Shown: positions 23,420 to 29,221 of the stretch, one piece after another
How the letters are laid out: every line of letters begins with the position of its first letter
Position numbering within the stretch: the first letter of the stretch is position 1
Assembly (NCBI GenBank): GCA_017419465.1
Contig: JAFOLE010000242.1
Span: 1-29,221, forward strand
DNA length: 29,221 nucleotides
From: Solobacterium sp.
Lineage (GTDB): Bacteria > Bacillota_I > Bacilli_A > Erysipelotrichales > Erysipelotrichaceae
Direction of reading: 5' to 3'
The notes under the pieces: model-generated
What the model saw: the letters and a program-made list of their open reading frames with translations, nothing else
What the model was told of the DNA's origin: nothing
Databases searched by the model: none
Program-made: the position numbers and the translations under genes

Positions 23420-24018
23420 TGAAAAAGATTGGAGTTACAGGTACGATCGCATCCGGGAAAACCACGGTTTCCATTCTGCTTCGGAGAATGGGATACCGTG
23501 TCTTTGACTGTGACGGATATTCACGGATGGTATACCGGAAGAATGATCCGTGTTTTGAACAGATCGTCAATGCATTCGGAACGGATATTCTGGATGAATT
23601 CGGAGAGATCGACCGGAAAAAGCTTGCGGCAGTGATCTTCAATGATGAAGAAAAACGGCAGAAGCTGAATGATATCACGCATCCTGCGATTGTTGCGGGA
23701 ATGGAACGCTTTTTTGAGAATCATACGGATGAGCCGCTTGTGTTTGCGGAAGTTCCGCTGCTGTTTGAGGCACATCTGGAATCTCATTTTGATGCGATCC
23801 TGGTAGTAGCCTGCGACAGGGAAAAAGCCGTCGCACGAATGATGGAAGACCGTGACTATACAAGAGAAGAAGCGGAAGCAAGATATGAATCGCAGATGCA
23901 TCCGGACCGGCAGATTGAACAGGCAACGATCGTTATCATGAATGACGGTACGATCCAGGACCTGTATAAGCGTGTCGTTGAGGTTGTGACAGCACTGGAG
24001 GAACAGTATGCCTCTTAA
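23416..24018 (+). CDS. coaE: Dephospho-CoA kinase
   Basis: Last step of coenzyme A synthesis: phosphorylates the 3'-hydroxyl of dephospho-CoA with ATP. The 200-residue P-loop kinase has GVTGTIASGKTTVS as Walker A, then FDCDGYSRMVY (DxD substrate motif), FAEVPLLFEAHLE and a lid region with RMMEDRDYTREEAEARYESQM. Either of two adjacent ATGs (23416 or 23419) may be used. Both overlap the mutM stop, so mutM and coaE are coupled; a TTG further upstream is unlikely. The 3' end overlaps dnaB by 11 bases. Clustering of coaE with polA and mutM is usual in Bacillota and does not imply a functional link. Confidence 0.95.
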   Translation: MMKKIGVTGTIASGKTTVSILLRRMGYRVFDCDGYSRMVYRKNDPCFEQIVNAFGTDILDEFGEIDRKKLAAVIFNDEEKRQKLNDITHPAIVAGMERFFENHTDEPLVFAEVPLLFEAHLESHFDAILVVACDREKAVARMMEDRDYTREEAEARYESQMHPDRQIEQATIVIMNDGTIQDLYKRVVEVVTALEEQYAS

Positions 24019-25207
24019 GGGAAAAGACGTCTATCGCGTGGAGATGAGTGAAAATCTCAGTGAGGATATCATATCTTCGCTGGTTTCACTGTATCTTCCG
24101 ATCATCGGCAATGACGCGGTCCTGCTGTATCTTCTTCTGCACAGTGAAGGGCGCCTGCAGAAAACACAGGAGGCGCACAGCCGTCTGTTTGAACTGCTCG
24201 GCAGAACGCCCGACGAAGTGGAACAGGCAAGAGTTCATCTTGAAGAATATCTGCTGTTACGGACATTCGTGCAGGAAGGGGAATCCCGGAATTCCTATAT
24301 CTATCGTCTGAATTCACCGCTTCCTTCTGCCAGCTTTCTTTCAAGCCGTGAGTTTTATGCGACCTATGTTCATGCGGTCGGAAAAAAGCAGGCAGAGAAC
24401 TCTGCCGCCAAATTCCTGGCCGGCGCAATCGCGGCGGAAGGATATAAGGACATCACATCTTCTGTACGCCGTCTGCCGAGCGAACAGGACTATGAAGCAG
24501 CGGTTGATTTTCAGAAAGTATCGCCGAAGTATCAGTTTTCCGAAAACGACATCAGCATCAACTTTGATTATGAGCATTTCTTTAATACGACCTCGGATGT
24601 CGTATTTCCGAATATCCTGCGCACCCGGGCAAATCTCGAAGAGATCGGCAAGCTTGCGACCCTTTACGGACTCTCCGCAGACCGTATGCGGATCCTTGTC
24701 GGGCACTGCGTCCGGCTTGATCCGGTAAGCCTGGATCTTGAGCGCCTGAAGCGCTCTGCCGCTTCCGCAAGACCGGATATTACGACCGCCAAAGATCCTT
24801 ATACGCTTCCGCCGGTATCCTTCCTGATGGCCAAGCAGAACGGTGCGCTTGTATCGCAGGCGGACAAGCGGATTCTGGAACGGCTTGCGATGGACATGCA
24901 CTTTCCGAATGAAGTGATCAATGTCATGATCGAATACATTCTCGGCATTTCCGACAACCGGCTGAACAGCCGTTTCGTCGATATGGTTGCGGGTGAATGG
25001 GCAAGAGACGGCGTGCGCACCAGAGAAGAAGCGTTTGCGGAAACGAAGAAGAAAGCACGCTCCGGTACGAAGAAACAGGAGGAACTGCCTGCGTTCTATA
25101 ATGCGGAGCCGATTCGAAACAAAAATGCAGTCCCGGCATCGAAGGAAGAAATTGAAGCGATGAAGCGGCTGCTGAACAAACCGAAAGGAGATGGCCGAAA
25201 TGTCTGA
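24008..25207 (+). CDS. dnaB: Replication initiation and membrane attachment protein, Bacillus DnaB type
   Basis: Helps load the replicative helicase at oriC and at restart sites, together with DnaD and DnaI; despite the name it is not the helicase. The 399 residues fit the two-part DnaB/DnaD layout: an N-terminal winged-helix region (about 1-110, with VSLYLPIIGNDAVLLYLLL and RLFELLGRT) and a C-terminal DnaD-like domain (about 260-340, containing KRILERLAMDMHFPNEVINV, MIEYILG and FVDMVAGEWARDGV). The tail is basic. The ATG at 24008 has GGAGG six bases upstream and overlaps coaE. Eight bases overlap dnaI, its usual partner. Domain borders are estimates. The nrdR gene that often precedes it is absent here. 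Confidence 0.88.
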   Translation: MPLKGKDVYRVEMSENLSEDIISSLVSLYLPIIGNDAVLLYLLLHSEGRLQKTQEAHSRLFELLGRTPDEVEQARVHLEEYLLLRTFVQEGESRNSYIYRLNSPLPSASFLSSREFYATYVHAVGKKQAENSAAKFLAGAIAAEGYKDITSSVRRLPSEQDYEAAVDFQKVSPKYQFSENDISINFDYEHFFNTTSDVVFPNILRTRANLEEIGKLATLYGLSADRMRILVGHCVRLDPVSLDLERLKRSAASARPDITTAKDPYTLPPVSFLMAKQNGALVSQADKRILERLAMDMHFPNEVINVMIEYILGISDNRLNSRFVDMVAGEWARDGVRTREEAFAETKKKARSGTKKQEELPAFYNAEPIRNKNAVPASKEEIEAMKRLLNKPKGDGRNV

Positions 25208-26117
25208 TTTCAAACCACTCACTGTTCCCCATAGTCCGCACCGGAATGATGCGGAAAAACAGAAACTTGTGGAACGGCTGCGGAACGATGTGTATCTGCA
25301 CAGGGTTATGAAGACACAGGGAATCCCGGAAGAGGAACTGGTCCGGCATGCCTTTCTGTTTGAACGCTATCTCAATGCGCTGGAACCCTGCCGTGGCTGC
25401 AAATCCCTGAAAGACTGCCGCCAGAAACAGAAAGGGTATCACATGGGCATCCGTTATGACGTGATTCTGCAGGAGACCGTGGAAGCGTGTCCGTATGAAA
25501 CCGAACGGCTGAAAGGGGAATCACAGATGGAGCGGTATCTGGTCTGTGATTTCGGTGCAGCATTGCGTCAGGTGCGGTTTGAGAAGATCAAGCTGGAAGG
25601 CGAAACCTCCGATTATCTGAATACCGTCGGAAAGCTTGCGTCCTGCTGTGATGAACATAAAGGCGTGTTCCTCTACGGAAACATGGGTACCGGCAAGACG
25701 TATCTTGCGGCTTGTGCCGCAAACCGGATTGCGGAAAACGGCGGATCTGCCGCATTCATCCATTATCCGTCGTTCTGTGACCGGATTGCCGCAACCGCAT
25801 ATACCGGAGAGTACCGCAGGGAAGCGGATCAGTGCCGGGCTGCGGATATTCTGGTGATTGATGACATCGGGGCGGAAGAAGTGACCGACCGCAACCGCAT
25901 GGTTCTGCTTTCGATTCTCGATGCACGGATGCAGAAGGAAAAGATGACCTGGTTTACCGGAAACGGAGACCTTCGGACTCTGCAGTCGCACCTGCGGACA
26001 ACGCATACGGGGGATTCCGTATCTGCCGCAGACCGGATCATTGAGCGGATCAAAACGTTTGCTGAACCGGTATATCTTGACGGGAATGACAGGCGAAAGC
26101 TTTATGAAGCGGAGTGA
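25200..26117 (+). CDS. dnaI: Helicase loader / primosomal protein DnaI
   Basis: AAA+ ATPase that carries and loads the replicative helicase onto DNA in Bacillota. From ATG at 25200, chosen because AAAGGAG is ten bases upstream (the ATG at 25191 abuts it), it has 305 residues. The N-terminal region holds a Cys/His cluster (CRGCKSLKDC, then H and CPYE) that fits the zinc-binding helicase-contact domain. The ATPase part has Walker A GNMGTGKTYLAA near 160, Walker B ILVIDDIGAE near 217 and a sensor in TWFTGNGDLRTL. It overlaps the dnaB stop by eight bases. The pfkA promoter lies 10 bases after its stop codon. Confidence 0.95.
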   Translation: MSDFKPLTVPHSPHRNDAEKQKLVERLRNDVYLHRVMKTQGIPEEELVRHAFLFERYLNALEPCRGCKSLKDCRQKQKGYHMGIRYDVILQETVEACPYETERLKGESQMERYLVCDFGAALRQVRFEKIKLEGETSDYLNTVGKLASCCDEHKGVFLYGNMGTGKTYLAACAANRIAENGGSAAFIHYPSFCDRIAATAYTGEYRREADQCRAADILVIDDIGAEEVTDRNRMVLLSILDARMQKEKMTWFTGNGDLRTLQSHLRTTHTGDSVSAADRIIERIKTFAEPVYLDGNDRRKLYEAE

Positions 26118-26127
26118 TCGTTTATTG

Positions 26128-26136
26128 TGCTAGAAT
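26128..26136 (+). promoter_or_regulatory. Extended -10 promoter of pfkA
   Basis: TGCTAGAAT: a TGn extension and TAGAAT as -10 at 26131-26136, 22 bases before the pfkA ATG, leaving room for the GAGGT ribosome site. Confidence 0.6.
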
Positions 26137-26158
26137 TAGGAAGATTTGAGGTAACGAT

Positions 26159-27121
26159 ATGGTGAGAAAAATTGGTGTGCTTACTTCAGGCGGCGATGCG
26201 CCGGGAATGAATGCAGCGATCCGCAGTGTAACCCGTGTTGCGCTGAACAACGGTCTGGAAGTCTATGGCATTTACGATGGATATAAAGGTCTGCTGGAAG
26301 GAAGAATGATGAAGATGGAACGGTCATCCGTTTCGGATATTCTTTCGCGCGGCGGAACGATTCTCGGAAGCGCACGTCTTCCGGAATTCAAGGAAGATGA
26401 GATCCAGGATAAATGTATTGAGCATCTTAAGGAAAACGGAATTGATGCACTGGTTGTCATCGGCGGCGACGGCAGTTACCGCGGTGCGCTTGCGCTGACG
26501 AAAAAGGGAATCAACTGCATCGGTCTTCCCGGCACAATCGACAATGATATTTCGGGATCTGATCTTACAATCGGATTTGATACAGCGCTGAATACCTGTG
26601 TGGAATGCGTCGATAAACTGCGTGATACCAGTTCCTCGCATCATCGCTGTTCCATCGTTGAGGTTATGGGAAACCATTGCGGTGACCTTGCGCTTTATAC
26701 GGCGATCTCCTGCGGTGCGGAAATGGTGATCACGCCGGAGACAGGATATGATGAGCTTGAGGTTCTGGAAAAGCTGCGTTATCTCGACAATGCGGTTCAT
26801 AAGAGTCATGCGATTGTCATCGTCTCGGAAAAGACAACCGATGTTCAGGCACTGGCATCCAAGATCAGTCAGAACACCGGCTTCAGCGGCCGTGCAACCG
26901 TTCTCGGTCATATCCAGCGCGGCGGATCTCCGACACCGGCGGACCGTATGCTCGCAAGCCGTATGGGTGAGAAGGCGGTTGATCTTCTCATGGACGGCAT
27001 TGGCGGACATTGCGTAGGCATCATGGAGAATGAAATCATTTCTCTGCCGATCGCAGAAGCACTGGAACGTCCGCGCAAGAGCCGCAAGAAGCTCTATCGT
27101 CTGTTTGACCGTCTCTATTGA
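26159..27121 (+). CDS. pfkA: ATP-dependent 6-phosphofructokinase
   Basis: Commits fructose-6-phosphate to glycolysis using ATP; bacterial enzymes are tetramers, often activated by ADP and inhibited by PEP. The 320-residue length is typical. Sequence marks are KIGVLTSGGDAPGMNAAIRS at the ATP site, VIGGDGSYRGA (the GGDGS form that marks ATP rather than pyrophosphate use), LPGTIDNDISGSD with the catalytic Asp, VEVMGNHCGDLALY and LGHIQRGGSPTPADR. GAGGT lies seven bases before the ATG. It has its own promoter and a downstream terminator. No pyruvate kinase gene follows, unlike the usual pfkA-pyk pair. Confidence 0.97.
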   Translation: MVRKIGVLTSGGDAPGMNAAIRSVTRVALNNGLEVYGIYDGYKGLLEGRMMKMERSSVSDILSRGGTILGSARLPEFKEDEIQDKCIEHLKENGIDALVVIGGDGSYRGALALTKKGINCIGLPGTIDNDISGSDLTIGFDTALNTCVECVDKLRDTSSSHHRCSIVEVMGNHCGDLALYTAISCGAEMVITPETGYDELEVLEKLRYLDNAVHKSHAIVIVSEKTTDVQALASKISQNTGFSGRATVLGHIQRGGSPTPADRMLASRMGEKAVDLLMDGIGGHCVGIMENEIISLPIAEALERPRKSRKKLYRLFDRLY

Positions 27122-27222
27122 TCATTTAACGAGCGGAATTCCTCAGCGAAGACTGACCGGAACGAATGCCCACCGGCAGAATTCATTGATTGAAAGTTCA
27201 TAATACATGCGTCAGGAAACAC

Positions 27223-27246
27223 AAAAGGGCACTTCGGTGTCCTTTT
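27223..27246 (+). terminator. UUCG-loop terminator-like hairpin between pfkA and the hydrolase gene
   Basis: AAAAGGGCAC (27223-27232) and GTGTCCTTTT (27237-27246) form ten base pairs with one G-T around a TTCG tetraloop. The T-run is only four long, and the hydrolase ribosome site begins a few bases later. Confidence 0.75.
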
Positions 27247-27265
27247 CTGAAGGAGGAAAGCAGAG

Positions 27266-27901
27266 ATGATGAAGAAATTAACGTACTGCGGTCACAGCTG
27301 TTTCTGCCTCGAGGCGGATAGCGGATGGACTGCGATGATCGATCCTTACAGTCCGGGGTCTGTGCCCGGACTGCGTCTTCCGAAACTGTCTGCGGATGCG
27401 GTGTTCTGCAGTCATGAACATGCCGACCACAACGCAACGGATGAAGTTGAACTTCGGACTTCCGGTCCGGCAAATCCGTATACTGTTGAAACGATCCTCA
27501 CCGATCATGATGATCAGGGCGGAACACTGCGCGGAAAGAACCGTGTTCTGATTCTGAAATCGGATAAAGAGACCGTAATTCATCTCGGAGACCTCGGCTG
27601 CATTCCGGGAACGGATGTCCTGTCCCGTCTGACCCATGCGGATATCCTTATGATTCCGTGCGGCGGATACTATACGATCGATGCGGCACAGGCCGAACAG
27701 CTGATCCGCATCCTGGAACCGAAGCTTGCGGTGCTCATGCATTACCGGCGCGGGAAGCAGGGGTATGATGTGCTTGCGTCTGCGGAGGATGTCTGCCGTA
27801 TGATTCCGGAGGCAAGGATGCTCGGAAAATCATTCGTCACGCCGGATCAGGAAACCGGTGTGATTCTTCTCGACCCGATACCGGAAGCACTGCTTGATTA
27901 A
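27266..27901 (+). CDS. Metallo-beta-lactamase-fold hydrolase
   Basis: A cytosolic metal-dependent hydrolase of unknown substrate. The 211-residue protein carries the metal motif CSHEHADHNA (HxHxDH), then VIHLGDLG, GGYYTIDAAQA and AVLMHYRR, a set seen in UPF0173-like and related small hydrolases. No signal peptide or membrane segment is visible, so it stays in the cytoplasm. The ATG at 27266 is followed at once by a second ATG, and GAAGGAGG lies about 12 bases upstream. It stands alone between the pfkA hairpin and a regulatory region of 225 bases before the Hsp20 genes. Substrate and pathway cannot be told from the sequence. Confidence 0.88.
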   Translation: MMKKLTYCGHSCFCLEADSGWTAMIDPYSPGSVPGLRLPKLSADAVFCSHEHADHNATDEVELRTSGPANPYTVETILTDHDDQGGTLRGKNRVLILKSDKETVIHLGDLGCIPGTDVLSRLTHADILMIPCGGYYTIDAAQAEQLIRILEPKLAVLMHYRRGKQGYDVLASAEDVCRMIPEARMLGKSFVTPDQETGVILLDPIPEALLD

Positions 27902-27904
27902 CAA

Positions 27905-27979
27905 GCGGATTTCTTAGCATCCGCAGGTACAAAGTGATTGCTTATGCACAAAAATATTTTGACAATATTTTCTGTACCT
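27905..27979 (+). repeat. Cluster of inverted repeats between hydrolase and Hsp20 genes
   Basis: Three nested or adjacent repeats: GCGGAT/ATCCGC (27905-27910, 27919-27924), AGGTACA/TGTACCT (27925-27931, 27973-27979), and inside it AAAATATT-TTGAC-AATATTTT (27951-27958, 27964-27971). The AT-rich palindrome overlaps a TTGACA (27959-27964). It could be an operator or a folded RNA; none of the repeats ends in a T-run. Confidence 0.5.
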
Positions 27980-27996
27980 TCGTTTAAATACTTATG

Positions 27997-28023
27997 AAAA
28001 TGGCTTTGTTAAGCCATTTTTCT
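27997..28023 (+). terminator. Rho-independent terminator upstream of the Hsp20 promoter
   Basis: AAAATGGCTT (27997-28006) and AAGCCATTTT (28011-28020) form a ten-bp perfect stem with loop TGTT, running into TCTTT. It isolates the heat-shock operon from transcription from upstream and, being A/T flanked on both sides, may work in both directions. Confidence 0.85.
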
Positions 28024-28036
28024 TTAATCTTCGTAA

Positions 28037-28063
28037 TTAGCACTCAATACTTGACAGTGCTAA
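28037..28063 (+). promoter_or_regulatory. CIRCE operator (HrcA-binding site)
   Basis: TTAGCACTC - nine bases - CAGTGCTAA. The consensus is TTAGCACTC-N9-GAGTGCTAA, so only one position in the right half differs. HrcA binds this element and represses heat-shock genes at normal temperature. The right half overlaps the -35 of the promoter, so bound repressor would block RNA polymerase. Confidence 0.93.
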
Positions 28064-28078
28064 TGAATTGATTATCAT
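28051..28078 (+). promoter_or_regulatory. Promoter of the Hsp20 operon
   Basis: A perfect TTGACA -35 (28051-28056) and TATCAT -10 (28073-28078), 16 bases apart, with the -35 inside CIRCE. The expected start near 28085 gives a leader of about 40 bases with CGGAGG before the first Hsp20 gene. Confidence 0.88.
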
Positions 28079-28126
28079 AGTAGGTGTAAGCCGTGAAGGC
28101 AAAATGTAATACGGAGGTAATGAACT

Positions 28127-28549
28127 ATGGTATACATTCCAGTAAAAAGAAACAGTGTATTTGATGACATGATTGATGATGTATTCGGAACACCGGGATT
28201 CAATGCCGGCAATTCACTGATGAAGACAGATATTCGCGAAAAGGACGGTATGTTCTATCTGGATATCGATCTGCCGGGATTCCGCAAGGAAGACATTAAG
28301 ATTTCTCTCTATAACGGAACCCTTACGGTTACCGCTGAGCATCACAAGAGCGAAGATGAAAAGAATGCGGAAGGCCGCATTATCCGTCAGGAACGTTATA
28401 TGGGTTCCTGCTCGAGAAGCTGGTATGTCGGTGAAGCAATCCGTGATACGGATATCAAGGCCGGCTTCCGTGACGGAATTCTGACGCTCGAAGTTCCGAC
28501 AGAAAAGAAGAAGGAAGAAACCGAAAAGAAGTTTATCGAGATTCTGTAA
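28127..28549 (+). CDS. Small heat shock protein Hsp20, first copy
   Basis: ATP-independent chaperone that holds unfolding proteins in a soluble state. The 140 residues contain an alpha-crystallin domain (about 30-125) with KTDIREKDGMFYLDIDLPGF, ISLYNGTLTVTAEH, EDEKNAEGRIIRQERYMGS, SRSWYVGEAI and FRDGILTLEVP (the GxLxL motif). The C terminus ends in FIEIL, an IxI-type oligomer contact. CGGAGG is ten bases before the ATG. It is the first gene of a CIRCE-controlled operon and is followed after 26 bases by a paralogue. Confidence 0.96.
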   Translation: MVYIPVKRNSVFDDMIDDVFGTPGFNAGNSLMKTDIREKDGMFYLDIDLPGFRKEDIKISLYNGTLTVTAEHHKSEDEKNAEGRIIRQERYMGSCSRSWYVGEAIRDTDIKAGFRDGILTLEVPTEKKKEETEKKFIEIL

Positions 28550-28575
28550 GGAATCCGAAGGAGGAATATAAGAAT

Positions 28576-28986
28576 ATGATGAGATATGCGCCGGATACCA
28601 GAAATGACTGGTTCACATCCATGCTGGAGCCGTTTGGTTCCATGTCCAACGGATTGATGAAAACAGACATCCGTGAGAAGGACGGAAGATATTTCCTGGA
28701 TATCAATCTTCCGGGATATGCAAAGAGTGATATCAAGGTGAGTCTGTATAACGGAACGCTTACGGTTGCGGCGGACCATACCGAACACAGCGAGGAGAAG
28801 TCCGATGAAGGGAAAGTAGTTCGCAAAGAGCGCTTCACCGGATCCTGCAAGCGGAGCTGGTATGTCGGAGACGGAATCAAGGATTCTGACATCACCGCAG
28901 CGTTTGAAAACGGTGTCCTGACGATCAGTGTTCCTTCTGAGACAAAGAAGGAAGAACCGCAGGAAAAGCAGATTTCCATTCTCTGA
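28576..28986 (+). CDS. Small heat shock protein Hsp20, second copy
   Basis: Paralogue of the preceding chaperone, 136 residues. The core is very similar (LMKTDIREKDG, VSLYNGTLTVAADH, RSWYVGDGI, FENGVLTISVP), while the N terminus (MMRYAPDTRNDWFTSM) differs; both copies end in an IxI-type tail (here ISIL). The two could form mixed oligomers. AAGGAGG precedes it and either of two neighbouring ATGs may start it. It shares the CIRCE-regulated transcript and ends in a terminator. The tandem arrangement is best explained by duplication, followed by change of the N-terminal arm that controls substrate binding. Confidence 0.96.
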   Translation: MMRYAPDTRNDWFTSMLEPFGSMSNGLMKTDIREKDGRYFLDINLPGYAKSDIKVSLYNGTLTVAADHTEHSEEKSDEGKVVRKERFTGSCKRSWYVGDGIKDSDITAAFENGVLTISVPSETKKEEPQEKQISIL

Positions 28987-28999
28987 ACAATCATCATGC

Positions 29000-29029
29000 A
29001 GCACCGGCTGATTCATGCCGGTGCTTTTA
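29000..29029 (+). terminator. Rho-independent terminator of the Hsp20 operon
   Basis: AGCACCGGC (29000-29008) pairs with GCCGGTGCT (29017-29025) around an eight-base loop, followed by TTTAT, 14 bases after the stop codon. Confidence 0.9.
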
Positions 29030-29135
29030 TATGAAGACAAAAGAGCAGAGTGAACGCCCCGAATAAACCGGGAATCATTCGGTTCTTGCAAATCTGGTGT
29101 TGATGAAGAGATCAAGATAAATAGCGAGACATTAG

Positions 29136-29167
29136 GACATGGTACAGAAGAATGTGCCATGTCTTTT
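29136..29167 (+). terminator. Strong terminator in an otherwise gene-free tail
   Basis: GACATGGTACA (29136-29146) pairs with TGTGCCATGTC (29153-29163) with one G-U pair and a six-base loop, followed by TTTT. No confident gene lies between it and the Hsp20 terminator. A frame open from 29054 to the stop at 29219-29221 has no good start and is not called. The rest of 29030-29221 shows nothing clear. Confidence 0.75.
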
Positions 29168-29221
29168 GTTATTGAAACGGACCATAGTGTTAGCTATAAG
29201 AAGGATTCTGACCTTGAATGA

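Noticed and set aside
24001..24020. A missing nrdR between coaE and dnaB as a deletion
   Set aside because: The two genes overlap cleanly with a good ribosome site; nrdR can simply be elsewhere in the genome.
27905..27924. Hairpin after the hydrolase stop as its terminator
   Set aside because: The stem is only six base pairs and no T-run follows; the hairpin at 27997-28023 is a far better terminator.
27959..27996. TTGACA as a promoter that fires toward Hsp20
   Set aside because: The best -10 is 19 bases away and poor, and transcription would begin right at the terminator at 27997, so a useful mRNA is unlikely.
29054..29221. A plus-strand frame open to the stop at 29219-29221, with an internal ATG at 29159
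   Set aside because: No upstream start or ribosome site, and a terminator hairpin lies inside it. Too short and featureless to call as a gene.
1..29221. CRISPR arrays, tRNA or rRNA genes
   Set aside because: No regularly spaced direct repeats, no cloverleaf with a CCA end and no rRNA core sequences were recognised on either strand.

Overview
The window looks like chromosomal DNA of a Bacillota (Firmicutes) bacterium, probably an anaerobic fermenter. The strongest evidence is the neighbouring pair of the Bacillus-type replication initiation protein DnaB and the helicase loader DnaI, which is a Bacillota arrangement. Supporting evidence is the order pyrH-frr-uppS-cdsA-dxr-rseP, the block polA-mutM-coaE-dnaB-dnaI, strong AGGAGG-type ribosome binding sites, a CIRCE heat-shock operator, a rubredoxin and PTS genes. 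The DNA is of moderate GC content. An Erysipelotrichia-like host is a guess from gene order and cannot be settled here.

Layout. (1) 1-971: the 3' part of a group II intron, with a reverse transcriptase/maturase cut by the window edge followed by domains V and VI. (2) 992-4497: a polysaccharide or glycolipid group, with manC and a Ppx/GppA-type phosphatase on the minus strand and a GT4 glycosyltransferase diverging from them. (3) 4533-11607: translation and envelope genes on the plus strand (pyrH, frr, uppS, cdsA, dxr, rseP, galE). This run is interrupted after frr by an orphan ABC ATPase and a 51-residue rubredoxin. (4) 11667-16028, minus strand: a very long class A penicillin-binding protein and nagA. 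(5) 16087-19939, plus strand: a PTS IIC of the glucose/GlcNAc type overlapping a mannose-type IIA, an AI-2E family membrane protein, and a ZnuA-like lipoprotein that seems to have lost its metal-binding histidines. (6) 20001-27121: replication and repair block polA-mutM-coaE-dnaB-dnaI, then pfkA. (7) 27266-28986: a metallo-beta-lactamase-fold hydrolase and two tandem Hsp20 genes behind a CIRCE operator. (8) 29030-29221: no confident gene, but a strong terminator.

How the genes fit together. UppS makes the undecaprenyl carrier, CdsA makes CDP-diacylglycerol, Dxr supplies isoprenoid precursors, RseP is a membrane protease, and GalE, ManC and the GT4 enzyme supply or use activated sugars. The class A PBP polymerises and cross-links peptidoglycan, and NagA with the divergent PTS pair could recover amino sugars. 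The replication block is tightly packed, with stop-start overlaps between polA/mutM, mutM/coaE, coaE/dnaB and dnaB/dnaI.

The window is dense: no stretch above 300 bases lacks a gene. The longest gene-free stretches are 28987-29221, 27902-28126 and 14670-14870. No tRNA, rRNA or CRISPR array was seen. No single spectacular new system is evident. The most unusual signals are the mosaic PTS pair, the ligand-less ZnuA-like lipoprotein, the CPCG rubredoxin, the roughly 270-residue cytoplasmic extension of the PBP, and a recurring extended -10 promoter placed so close to start codons that some mRNAs may be leaderless.
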